Notes under the pieces: generated by a model
What the model was told of the DNA's origin: nothing
Seen by the model: the letters and a program-made list of their open reading frames with translations, nothing else
Databases searched by the model: none
Position numbers and translations under genes: made by a program
From: Nitrospinaceae bacterium
GTDB lineage: Bacteria; Nitrospinota; Nitrospinia; Nitrospinales; VA-1
Reading direction: 5' to 3'
Assembly: GCA_029261675.1 (NCBI GenBank)
Contig: JAJDBA010000348.1
Span: 1 to 29,422 of the forward strand
Length of the DNA: 29,422 nucleotides
Shown: positions 1 to 7,641 of the stretch, in pieces
How the letters are laid out: every line of letters starts with the position of its first letter
How positions within the stretch are numbered: the stretch's first letter is position 1

Positions 1-642
1 GTGATCAATAAAGCGGCGACTGATGATTTTATTGTAGAAAAGTGTGGGTTTCTGACTCGCAAAGGAATTTTGCATTTAAAAATTTATTCCATCATCGGCT
101 TGCCACACGAAACCGATGATGATATCGAACAATTCATTCGTCTGGTCGAACGGGTTCAGGATGTTTATGTTGATGAATGCCGAAAACATGGGCGAATTGG
201 TCGAATCACAATCAGTTTGAGTCCATTGGTCCCGAAACCGGGAACACCGTTTCAGTGGCATCCGATGGAAGAGGTAAAAAGTCTAAAGAAAAAATTCGCA
301 CGTGTGCGAAAAGCATTGGGAAAACTCCCGCACTTGAAAATGAGTTTTGGTTCTCCCAATGAAGCTTATTTGCAGACTTATCTTTCGCGTGGAGATCGTA
401 GTGTGCATGCCTTTTTTAAAACCTACCTGAGCAATGGGCACGATGCAAAAAGCGCGTTAAACAAACACTCTGTGGATTCATTCGTATATCGACAATACGG
501 AAAAGACGATTACCTACCTTGGGATATTGTCGATCACGGTTACCGCAACGGATTTTTATGGGACGACTACCAGCGCGGCCTGAACGCCGGACGCACCCCT
601 GTTTGCGACACCGCCACCTGCCACGTCTGCGGCATCTGCTAG
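1..642 (+). CDS. C-terminal part of a B12-binding-type radical SAM protein (5' end outside window)
   Basis: The reading frame is open from base 1 to a TAG stop, giving 213 residues. It is very likely the tail of a longer gene, because no radical SAM CxxxCxxC motif is present and the visible part begins mid-domain. The segment 'IYSIIGLPHETDDD' is the typical late strand of a radical SAM barrel, followed by 'SLSPLVPKPGTPFQW', which is common in the B12-binding/radical SAM families. The tail carries 'LPWDIVDHGYRNGFLWDDY' and ends in a cysteine cluster (C..T..C..C..C within the last 12 residues). This matches my memory of TIGR03960-like proteins, whose exact reaction is unsettled. The GTG at base 1 should not be taken as the start. 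A palindromic repeat and then an unrelated phosphatidyltransferase gene follow, so no operon partner is visible. Family assignment is good; subfamily is less certain. Confidence 0.8.
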   Translation: MINKAATDDFIVEKCGFLTRKGILHLKIYSIIGLPHETDDDIEQFIRLVERVQDVYVDECRKHGRIGRITISLSPLVPKPGTPFQWHPMEEVKSLKKKFARVRKALGKLPHLKMSFGSPNEAYLQTYLSRGDRSVHAFFKTYLSNGHDAKSALNKHSVDSFVYRQYGKDDYLPWDIVDHGYRNGFLWDDYQRGLNAGRTPVCDTATCHVCGIC

Positions 643-781
643 CGGCGATCCGCCGCTGGTGACAGGTCCATTCCCGTAAAGCCATAAAATACTGTTGAGC
701 TTCTAGATATAAGTTTTACCCTCCCTGTTAACGCGTATATTGTGCGGATATTTTCTTTATATATAGTGTAAACATTATAAA

Positions 782-866
782 ATCACCCCAACCCTCTCAT
801 ATCAAAGAGGAGGGACAAACAATTCCTTCTCCCCTGGAGGGAGAAGGTTAGGATGAGGGGGGATTA
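782..866. repeat. Palindromic intergenic repeat (REP/MITE-like)
   Basis: This 266-base gene-free gap holds a compact repeat-like element. A perfect 9-bp stem lies at 825-833 and 839-847 (CCTTCTCCC / GGGAGAAGG, loop CTGGA). A smaller stem lies at 793-797 and 806-810. The outer edges are also imperfect inverted copies: CACCCCAACCCT near 785 and the complement of AGGTTAGGATGAGGGG near 846-860. This nested CCCTAACC/CTCTCC palindrome resembles the dispersed intergenic repeats seen in many bacterial genomes. It lacks a following T-run in either direction, so it is not a classic terminator. Copy number in the genome cannot be judged from one window. Confidence 0.6.
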
Positions 867-908
867 TTAAATTTCCCCCTCTGCGTTTATCTGTGGTTAA
901 TTATTTTT

Positions 909-1790
909 ATGTCCTTCGATATTAAAAAAATGAATAAGCTTCCACCGGAAGCGCGATTTTTTGATGTGAATACAATCTGGTATTTCCCGAACCGCTGGGT
1001 GGTGCAGATGCTTTATGCAACACCGATAACGCCAAACCAGATTACGTTTCTATCGCTTGTTTTTGGTTTGCTATCTGCTGGGTTTTACGTCTCCGGCAGG
1101 TCCGATGCACTGGTGTGGGGCGCCCTTTTTCTTTATGGAAAAGTGTTTCTGGATAATGTGGATGGGAATTTGGCCCGCGTTCGTGGGTCCTCCTCCCGGT
1201 TCGGAAGATTTCTGGACTCGCTTGCCGACTTTCTTGTCACAGTTTTGGTTTATATAGGGATATCTTTTTATCTTGTGCAAACAACCGGGGATGCGAAGTT
1301 CTGGTTTTTAGGGTTGTTTGGATTGCTGGTTTGTTTCATGCAGAGCACGTTTTTTGTTTTTTACCTGGTGAGTTATACATCGCTTGTGGGTTCTTATGAT
1401 AAGAACAGAATCGATGAAAGTATCACCGAAGAAGACCAAGCGGCGGCAGAAGGGGATGGGTCACTTAAATGGGATTTAAGGTTGCAGACGCTTTTTGTCT
1501 GGGTTTATGGTTGGCAAGATCGGCTCGTTGAGCAACTGGATTTTTTAAGCCGTAAAATTGCGCGAGTCCGAGAAACAGATGAAGCGTTGAAGAAATGGTA
1601 TGGCGACCGATGTTTCCTAACAGCGATCAGCCCCCTATGTCTTTGCACAAACAATGTGATGCTGGCGATTTTTTCCCTGCTGGGGCAAGTGGAGCTATTT
1701 TTAATCCTGTTAATAACTATGATGAATTTTTATTGGGTAGGTTTACTGGTTTTAAAAATTTCTCGCAATCAAAACTCAGTCAGTGAGTAG
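909..1790 (+). CDS. CDP-alcohol phosphatidyltransferase family membrane protein
   Basis: A 293-residue multi-pass membrane protein that would transfer a phosphatidyl (or related phospho-alcohol) group from a CDP-alcohol to an acceptor alcohol. The family signature DG-x2-AR-x8-G-x3-D-x3-D is complete: D85, G86, A89, R90, G99, D103 and D107. These residues bind metal and the CDP moiety in this family. 'ATPITPNQITFLSLVFGLL' just before the motif is the usual first membrane helix. Further hydrophobic segments follow around 105-150 and 240-285, separated by a charged loop at about 155-230 that is longer than in small family members such as PgsA. The acceptor alcohol cannot be told from sequence. 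The start is an ATG with no clear ribosome site; a second ATG lies eight codons in. The dead insertion sequence begins about 20 bases after the stop. Confidence 0.85.
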   Translation: MSFDIKKMNKLPPEARFFDVNTIWYFPNRWVVQMLYATPITPNQITFLSLVFGLLSAGFYVSGRSDALVWGALFLYGKVFLDNVDGNLARVRGSSSRFGRFLDSLADFLVTVLVYIGISFYLVQTTGDAKFWFLGLFGLLVCFMQSTFFVFYLVSYTSLVGSYDKNRIDESITEEDQAAAEGDGSLKWDLRLQTLFVWVYGWQDRLVEQLDFLSRKIARVRETDEALKKWYGDRCFLTAISPLCLCTNNVMLAIFSLLGQVELFLILLITMMNFYWVGLLVLKISRNQNSVSE

Positions 1791-1810
1791 CGGTTTTTAT
1801 TTCCTCTATC

Positions 1811-1840
1811 GGCTGCGACTTCAACCGGTCGACGTAACAC
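1811..1840 (+). repeat. IS30-type terminal inverted repeat, left end
   Basis: Begins GGCTGCGACTTCAACC and ends in GACGTAACAC. It pairs with 3015-3044 at 26 of 30 positions. It overlaps the last codons of the transposase, whose stop complement lies at 1821-1823. Confidence 0.85.
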
Positions 1841-2980
1841 ATGTGTTAAAACGTTCTGCGGGTGTTTCAAAATCTAATGTCTCACGAGGTCGTTCATTTA
1901 ATTCTCGAGCCACTTTATTAAGTGTTGCCTGTGAGTGTACCGATAAATCTGTCCCTTTTGGAAAGTATTGTCGTAGCAGCCTGTTTGTGTTTTCGTTGGA
2001 ACCTCGTTGCTAGGGGCTTTGTGGGTCACAAAAGTACACATCAATATCGGTCGCTAAAGTAAAGCGTTGATGATCTGCCATTTCTTTTCCCCGATCCCAG
2101 GTTAATGATTTATACAGCTCTGTGGGAAGTTTGTGTGCATGTTTAATAAGTGCCGAGACGACCGTTTCCGTGTCTTTACCCTTCACTCTCACTAACATGA
2201 CATAACCTGTCTGCCGTTCAACCAAGGTGGCAATGAAACTGTTATTTGAGCCAGCAATCAGATCGCCTTCCCAATGCCCAGGCACCGCACGATCTTCAAC
2301 CGAAGCAGGTCGTTCGCTGATCGACACAGCATTACAGGTTTTACCTAGGCCCTCATTTTTTATGCTGTGTTGTTTGGCGCGTCGTATCGCCCGTTGAGTA
2401 CGAAGGTACCATTGCAGCTCTTTTTTAAAGACCCCACGGGCCTGAATAAACAAACTGCGATAAATCGTTTCATGCGACACGTGCTTTTTCTTATCAAATG
2501 GGTATTGTCGTTTTAGCCAACCATCAATCTGTTTGGAGACCAATGGCGCTTGAGTTTTATAGCTACTTTACGTGTTAAAGCCGGGTAACGAGCCAACTTA
2601 CAGAGTTTGGGACGATGCGCACGATCCCAGGTGGCTTGGTCGGCTTGCGTAGCACGATAACATTGATAGCCACCATTTCGTTGGATTTCACGGCTTATGG
2701 TTGAAGGTGCGCGGTTTAAAGATGTGGCAATTTGCCGTAAGGATTTTGCAGCGACGATGCCTCTTGAAATTTCTTCACGGTCTGAAATGCTCAATGCTAA
2801 ACGTGAACGTTTTCGCGGGGCTGGGCGTATACCTCCTGTCGGAGACAACTGACAAAAAATGGAGGATGACGGTCTATCAAAAGCTCGACCTATTGCTTTG
2901 AGTGACTCGCCACGTTGCCAGCGATCCCACATTTCTGACTTCTGTTGAGCAGAATAATTTGTTCGTGTTCGATAAACCAT
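1821..2980 (-). pseudogene. IS30-family transposase, frameshift plus amber stop
   Basis: Read with one base restored, this is a complete IS30 transposase of about 386 residues; the span of 1160 bases is one short of a whole number of codons. The N-terminal part (2980 down to about 2535) has the helix-turn-helix region with 'SLRQIATSLNRAPSTISREI'. Around 2533-2537 the frame shifts by one base inside 'HWSP / KQIDGWLK'. The downstream frame holds 'SHETIYRSLFIQARG' and the catalytic core with 'GHWEGDLI' (first Asp) and 'LTWDRGKEM' (second Asp). An amber codon (complement of 2010-2012) stands after 'DPQSP' where intact relatives have Trp. Beyond it the frame stays open with 'QRGSNENTN', which supplies the catalytic Glu, and runs to TGA at 1821-1823. 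Both lesions separate essential parts of the DDE active site. The start is the ATG giving MVYRTRTNYS; an ATG three codons earlier is also possible. Confidence 0.9.
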
Positions 2981-3014
2981 TTTCCACACTCCATCTTTTT
3001 GTTATAAAGATAAA

Positions 3015-3044
3015 GTGTTGCGTCGACCCGTTGATGTCGCAGTC
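3015..3044 (-). repeat. IS30-type terminal inverted repeat, right end
   Basis: Read on the minus strand it starts GACTGCGACATCAACG and ends GACGCAACAC. It mirrors the left end at 1811-1840 with four mismatches in 30. It lies about 35 bases upstream of the transposase start. Confidence 0.85.
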
Positions 3045-3176
3045 GGGAACAGACATGGCGGCTGTAGGCCAAAAGCGGACATTGAATAAATTTTGTTCGG
3101 CGGCCTCTTTAATCATCTTACCCAGTTTTTCAAATTAAAGTTGAAAACTAGTTGAACTCAATTAAAGGTAAATATC

Positions 3177-4907
3177 TTGAAAATAAACCTGAGCCCCTAC
3201 TCGTCAAAGACACTAACTTTCCTTATAAATTTACTGATAACTTTTTCAACACTAATAATTATTGCTTATCTCGCAGAAATCGCCCTCCAAAAAACCCAAA
3301 CTCTTAAAAATTCCGTTGTTGATAAAGACTGGTTCCAGAAAAACGTAACTCTAAATACACAGGGCTATAGGGATATTGAATACCTTCACGAGAAGCCAAA
3401 CAATACTTTTCGGATTTTGATGCTGGGTGACTCCATGACTTTCGGGCAAGGCATTGAAAAATTATCAGACACTTATCCCAAAATTTTAGAAACCCAATTA
3501 AACAATAAAATTTCTAAACAAAAGTTTGAAGTTATTAATTTTGCCTATCCAGGATATAACACAGACAGTGAACTCTACGACTTGTATATAAAGGGGTTTG
3601 GTTTTCAACCCGACATGGTATTTCTCGGCTACTATCAAAATGATATTCCACGACCAAGTTATTTACGATGTGATTCAACCAATAGAGACTTCATAAAACA
3701 GGGGGGAGAAATTAAAAATTTTCTACGCCAATCTTCTTTGTATCAATTTTTAAACTTTAGATTTAATAGGTTGTTGGAGAAGCTAAATCATAAACCTAAA
3801 ATGGCGGATTGCATCAATGAGGCATATTCCTCCACTGGCTGGGAAATGGAAATTGTTTATTTGGACGCCATACGAAAGGCTTGCATGTTGAGAAATATCA
3901 AACTAATGATTGGGATTATCCCTTTAATGTATAAATTAAATGATGACTATCCAATTAAAAAGATGCATGTAAAACTTAAAAATTATTGCAAAAAAAATGG
4001 GGTGGAATGTATTGACTTTTTAGAAACAGGTTTTAAAGGAAAGAATGCCTTAAATTTGGTTGTTTCCCCTGAAGATAGGCATTTAAACTCGGAAGGGGCA
4101 AAAATTATTGCAAACAGTTTGTTTGATAAACTGGAATCATTAACCCATTTTAAATATCTCCCAGAAATACACCGAGTTTTTACACTCCGGGATCTACTAA
4201 TAGATAATGATATGGCACACAAAGTTGATGGGGCCTACAGTGAGATTAAAGAAAAAAAACAAAACCCAAAAAAACTCTTTCCGATTTCCGACAAAAAAAA
4301 CCAAATTAAAATAGATTTTCAAATATCATCTGGAAAAAATGTATTCACCCAAATACAATCGAACATTTCTCGGCAAACAAAAACTAAATCTCAGTTCACT
4401 TTGGATGATAGAGGTAAATTTATTGCTCATACATTTACCACCTATTCTCTACGTTCCCAAAACGAGCTTTTTATGGACAAAGTTGAAAAAAACAATAACC
4501 AATTATTATTGACTCATACTACCCATCAACCTGGTGGAAAGAAGCTTTCTAGGAAAATAAACTTTGAATTATCAGGAATAAAAACAGCCGATGGGAAAAA
4601 AGAACTTTTTATTGAGAAAGGAATTCCTTTTCAAGACCCCAAAATACTAATCCACAAATTACTCTCTATTCCTAACGATGAGCAAGATTACCAACTCGAA
4701 ACAGATATTCACAATCAGCTTTTATATTTCCATCATAATCTATGGGGCGAATTCATGGACGCCATGATTAAGGATATAATTAAAGAAAATCCCCGCCCAA
4801 TTATATTGCGTGCCATTGCCAGGACCTACAAGACAACCAAAGAATTAAAAAAACTGGAGCTGATTAAAAAGCAGGCTCCGCAAAATTTAAAAGATTTTCT
4901 AAATTAG
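3177..4907 (+). CDS. Membrane-anchored SGNH/GDSL hydrolase with long C-terminal extension
   Basis: A 576-residue protein with one N-terminal membrane helix (about residues 14-36, after a short lysine-containing lead), placing the rest outside the cytoplasmic membrane. The SGNH fold is visible in order: block I 'MLGDSMTFG' with nucleophile S86, block II G126 in 'YPGYNTD', block III N155 in 'GYYQND', and block V 'EDRHLNSEG' with D300 and H302. Such enzymes remove or move acyl groups on surface glycans or lipids; the substrate here is unknown. Residues about 320-576 form a lysine-rich extension I do not recognise. The start is a TTG with AAAGG at 3164-3168, eight bases upstream; no better ATG is near. 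The gene is visibly richer in A/T than its neighbours and follows a dead insertion sequence, suggesting lateral acquisition. A second anchored SGNH protein lies at 8721. Confidence 0.8.
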   Translation: MKINLSPYSSKTLTFLINLLITFSTLIIIAYLAEIALQKTQTLKNSVVDKDWFQKNVTLNTQGYRDIEYLHEKPNNTFRILMLGDSMTFGQGIEKLSDTYPKILETQLNNKISKQKFEVINFAYPGYNTDSELYDLYIKGFGFQPDMVFLGYYQNDIPRPSYLRCDSTNRDFIKQGGEIKNFLRQSSLYQFLNFRFNRLLEKLNHKPKMADCINEAYSSTGWEMEIVYLDAIRKACMLRNIKLMIGIIPLMYKLNDDYPIKKMHVKLKNYCKKNGVECIDFLETGFKGKNALNLVVSPEDRHLNSEGAKIIANSLFDKLESLTHFKYLPEIHRVFTLRDLLIDNDMAHKVDGAYSEIKEKKQNPKKLFPISDKKNQIKIDFQISSGKNVFTQIQSNISRQTKTKSQFTLDDRGKFIAHTFTTYSLRSQNELFMDKVEKNNNQLLLTHTTHQPGGKKLSRKINFELSGIKTADGKKELFIEKGIPFQDPKILIHKLLSIPNDEQDYQLETDIHNQLLYFHHNLWGEFMDAMIKDIIKENPRPIILRAIARTYKTTKELKKLELIKKQAPQNLKDFLN

Positions 4908-4961
4908 CCAGAACCTATTAGGGGATTTCTTCTTTTTTTTATCTGCCCCGACGGCTAGTCG

Positions 4962-6080
4962 TTAGTCGGGTAAATCTTGTTTGAGTGCTTTTTCATAACC
5001 TACCAGTTCCACATACCCTTTTCCAGTTACGGGTTTTCCTTTCATGGTTCCTTTTATCGAGACACTGCCTTCCCAATAGGAGCCTGAAATAGATCTTAGG
5101 TGATAAAGCTCTTGGTCTGCAAAATCGGGCGTGACTCTTAATTGGGTGTCAGATTCGGGTAGGTTGATTTCCCAAATTGCGGGGTAGGTGGCCCCGGTGT
5201 GTTCGCTGGTCCAGGAACTTTTTGGGACGATGGAAAATTTTGAAATATTTTGAAAGCTTTCATCTGCAGAGATCAACGTACCGCTGGAATGTGGATTGAT
5301 CCCGCCGTCTTTTTGTCGCAACTGGTAGAGCATGATTTCGGTTTGGTTATCGAGCTTGAGTGAAAACCAGTCCCACCCTACAAGCTTAGGATTTAAAGGA
5401 TTACTGGAAAACTCACGGTCCATCCAACTACTGCCTGTTACTTTAAATTCTTCCCCTTTAATAAAAACCGAGCCTTCTGTTTTCATTCGAGTAAAGGAAA
5501 AGTAATGCGAGGCATTTCCTTTATCACTTCCTTTAATGCTAATGCCATTTTTTCCATGAAAGACTCTCTTTTTTAGGGGTGTCAGGTTGAGTTCAACTCC
5601 TGTACTGTTCTCTTGAGCTTTTATTTTTTGTGTGTTTCCGTCGGCAGTCAAACTCCAATCTGAATTCCATATCTTAAAGCGGTCGGATTCAGCACCCGCA
5701 TTATTGATTCCTCTTCTATTGATGCGTTCGAAGAAATGGAATTTTTTGTTGTGAATATCTGAAACGGTCATGTGGGCAAAATAGATTTGATCCACTTTCC
5801 ATTTTGACGCATTTTCAATAGGACTATCCCCTTCGAGTCCCACCCGAAAAAAGGTGAGCTGGTAACCGAAATGTCGTCCGTTTTCGCTTTGCAGGTTTCC
5901 CGTGTAGTACCACCACTCTATGCGAAAGGCATCGTGAGAAAAATCATCGCGCGGGAATTGGTAGGTATAGCCAGGCAGGGCTTCTTGAAATTTTGGCGAG
6001 TAAGGGGCTTTGGTCTGACCCTGGGCCGAACTGATAACCAGCATCAGTGAGAGTAGAAATAAAGTCAGATGATAGGGCAT
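4962..6080 (-). CDS. Secreted CrtC/AttH-like lipocalin-domain protein
   Basis: 372 residues starting with a clear signal peptide (hydrophobic 'LTLFLLSLMLVISSAQGQ', cleavage probably near residue 20-22), so it should be exported. The mature protein begins with 'FPRDDFSHDAFRIEWWYYTG', the hallmark of the AttH / carotenoid 1,2-hydratase-like family. Later 'GSSWMDREFSSNP' and 'GWDWFSLKLDN' belong to the same double-lipocalin fold. Members are often annotated as carotenoid hydratase or 'predicted secreted hydrolase' and frequently sit beside an ABC exporter with a large periplasmic permease. No such exporter gene is in this window, so substrate and role stay open. It is convergent with the SGNH gene at 3177, with about 54 bases between the stops. 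Family call is firm; function is not. Confidence 0.85.
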   Translation of the reverse strand: MPYHLTLFLLSLMLVISSAQGQTKAPYSPKFQEALPGYTYQFPRDDFSHDAFRIEWWYYTGNLQSENGRHFGYQLTFFRVGLEGDSPIENASKWKVDQIYFAHMTVSDIHNKKFHFFERINRRGINNAGAESDRFKIWNSDWSLTADGNTQKIKAQENSTGVELNLTPLKKRVFHGKNGISIKGSDKGNASHYFSFTRMKTEGSVFIKGEEFKVTGSSWMDREFSSNPLNPKLVGWDWFSLKLDNQTEIMLYQLRQKDGGINPHSSGTLISADESFQNISKFSIVPKSSWTSEHTGATYPAIWEINLPESDTQLRVTPDFADQELYHLRSISGSYWEGSVSIKGTMKGKPVTGKGYVELVGYEKALKQDLPD

Positions 6081-6329
6081 GAGAGTCTCAAGGTTTTTCC
6101 AGAAAATGCCGTCAAGATTGAAGGGCGTAATAAATCAAAATTTTGATAATTATCTTTCTAGAGGCTAGCAGAGAGATCGCAGTAATTCAATCAGGCTTCT
6201 GTCTGGTTTTGCATTTTAATAAGGGGTATACTGGGCGGGACTTACAAGGTTGGTACGATTTTTTAATGCCCTTTCCTATTTTTGCATATTTTATAAATCC
6301 TCCAAGACCTATTGGTCAAATCACAATCA

Positions 6330-7175
6330 ATGCGTATCGGAGTTACAGGGGCTTCAGGGTTTATTGGCTCACACCTTACCCGCGCGTTAAAAAAACATGG
6401 CACGGTGGTTGCCCTTTCTCGCGGTAAGTCACTTCCTTCGTTAACACAATTAAAATCTTTTGTTACGGGGGTGGAGCTGTTTTTTCATCTGGGAGGGGTG
6501 AACCGGGGAACGGATGAAGAAATCTTGGCTGGGAACGTAACGGGAACTTTGCGCTTATTGGAGGCAATAAAAAGATACGGAGAACCTTCTGCGCGAATTT
6601 TATTTGCTTCTTCTGCTCAGGTGTATCGTTTAAAAAATCGTGTAGAAAAAATTTCAGAAGCAAGTGCATTACAACCTGATTCGGTTTATGGAGTTAGTAA
6701 AAAATCGGCTGAAGATTTGATTCGCATATCCGGTCTTCCCTACACAATTTTAAGAATGACAAATGCATATGGGCCTGAATGCCACCCTGATTACAATTCA
6801 GTTGTGACGACATTTTGTCACCGAGCGAAGAATAAAATTCCTTTAGAAATAAATGGACAGGGTAAACAGAATCGCGATTTTATTTATATCGAAGATATTG
6901 TACGAGCCTTTTTGATGGCAGGTTTTCAAAATCGGACTCCAGTGAACAGGGCTTACAATGTAAGTTCAGGTCGCATGACTTCTTTGATAAAAATAGTAAA
7001 TACAATCAAAAAGATTGAACCTAATTTAAAGGTGGAGTTTAAGCCGGGAGCTGATGACGGAATATCTTATTGTTGTGATGCAAGTCGGTATAAGCGAGAC
7101 TATGGCTGGGCTCCTAAAACATCTTTAACTGAGGGTATTCAGCAAACCCTGAAATATTTTGGAAAAAGAAAATGA
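6330..7175 (+). CDS. NAD(P)-dependent sugar epimerase/dehydratase (extended SDR)
   Basis: 281 residues from the ATG that gives MRIGVTGASGFIGSHL, the nucleotide-binding TGxxGxxG loop at the very N-terminus. A TTG six codons upstream is in frame but would put extra residues before the first strand. 'FASSAQVY' and 'VYGVSKKSAEDL' supply the catalytic Ser and the YxxxK pair; 'NAYGPECHPDYNSVV' and 'DFIYIEDIVRAF' are typical of the UDP-glucose 4-epimerase/dehydratase group. It likely converts a nucleotide sugar in the cytoplasm. The stop overlaps the start of the cupin gene by four bases (ATGA), so the two are translationally coupled. The SDR-then-cupin order matches the two halves of CapF, the bifunctional UDP-sugar enzyme of capsule synthesis, here as separate proteins. 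The exact sugar is not determinable. Confidence 0.85.
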   Translation: MRIGVTGASGFIGSHLTRALKKHGTVVALSRGKSLPSLTQLKSFVTGVELFFHLGGVNRGTDEEILAGNVTGTLRLLEAIKRYGEPSARILFASSAQVYRLKNRVEKISEASALQPDSVYGVSKKSAEDLIRISGLPYTILRMTNAYGPECHPDYNSVVTTFCHRAKNKIPLEINGQGKQNRDFIYIEDIVRAFLMAGFQNRTPVNRAYNVSSGRMTSLIKIVNTIKKIEPNLKVEFKPGADDGISYCCDASRYKRDYGWAPKTSLTEGIQQTLKYFGKRK

Positions 7176-7576
7176 AAAATATAGAAATTCAGGATCTTGA
7201 AAAAAAATCCGATGAAAGAGGTTGGCTGATTGAAGTTTTGGGAGGGGAGTTGCCAGAAGGTTGTAAGGAGTTTGGCCAGCTTCATGTTTCCGTTGCCTAC
7301 CCTGGGAAAGTTCGAGGGAACCATTATCATACTCGCAAGGTGGAATGGTTTTGTGTCCCAACCGGTACCGGGCTTTTATTGTTGAAAGACCGGGAAACGG
7401 GTGAGACTCGCGAAGTGATGATGGGGGTCAACGATTTGAAGACTATTAAAATCGAACCAGGTGCCATTCACGCCATCAAGAATATTGGTGAGGGAGATAT
7501 GGTATTGTTAGTGTATTCAAATGAATCGTTTGACCCGGAAGACCCAGATACTTATTATGAAAAGATATTGGAATAA
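7172..7576 (+). CDS. RmlC/CapF-type cupin, sugar-nucleotide epimerase-like
   Basis: 134 residues forming a single small cupin. Motif 1 is complete as H-x-H-x4-E-x6-G in 'GNHYHTRKVEWFCVPTG', and motif 2 is 'PGAIHAIKN' (P-G-x2-H-x3-N), so a metal ion is probably bound. The opening 'SDERGWLIEVL' resembles the D-x-R-G element of dTDP-4-dehydrorhamnose 3,5-epimerases. The closest functional parallel I know is the C-terminal cupin of CapF, which epimerises the product made by its SDR half. The gene starts inside the stop of the upstream SDR gene, supporting one pathway step shared by both. It may alternatively be a 3,4-ketoisomerase (FdtA-like), but the HxH motif fits the CapF/RmlC side better. About 65 bases separate it from the next glycosyltransferase. 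Confidence 0.8.
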   Translation: MKNIEIQDLEKKSDERGWLIEVLGGELPEGCKEFGQLHVSVAYPGKVRGNHYHTRKVEWFCVPTGTGLLLLKDRETGETREVMMGVNDLKTIKIEPGAIHAIKNIGEGDMVLLVYSNESFDPEDPDTYYEKILE

Positions 7577-7641
7577 TTCGATCTTTATTCTCGCAAATTA
7601 AGCCATCTTAAAAGTTAAGCCCTACCTGATAGACCTATTTA

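Larger units (their letters stand above)
1810..3045 (-). mobile_element. IS30-family insertion sequence, degenerate
   Basis: This is an approximately 1.24-kb element with one transposase gene on the minus strand and terminal inverted repeats. The left end (1811-1840) and the complement of the right end (3015-3044) match at 26 of 30 positions, sharing CTGCGAC, TCAAC, GGTCGACG and AACAC. One more matching base on each side gives outer limits 1810 and 3045. Length and gene layout fit the IS30 family. I see no convincing 2-3 bp target duplication: the flanks are TAT on the left and GGA on the right. The transposase is disabled by a frameshift and an amber codon, so the copy cannot move by itself. 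Confidence 0.88.

Noticed and set aside
2531..2543. Programmed -1 frameshift in the IS30 transposase
   Set aside because: The local sequence TCTCCAAACAG lacks a proper X-XXY-YYZ slippery heptamer, IS30 transposases normally come from one frame, and an amber codon also breaks the gene. A simple deletion is more likely.
4947..4970. Hairpin CCCGAC/GTCGGG between the SGNH and lipocalin genes as a terminator
   Set aside because: The T-run precedes it on the plus strand and an A-run follows on the minus strand, so it fits a terminator in neither direction.
6143..6427. 94-residue frame upstream of the SDR gene
   Set aside because: It overlaps the SDR start in another frame, has no ribosome site and no recognisable composition.
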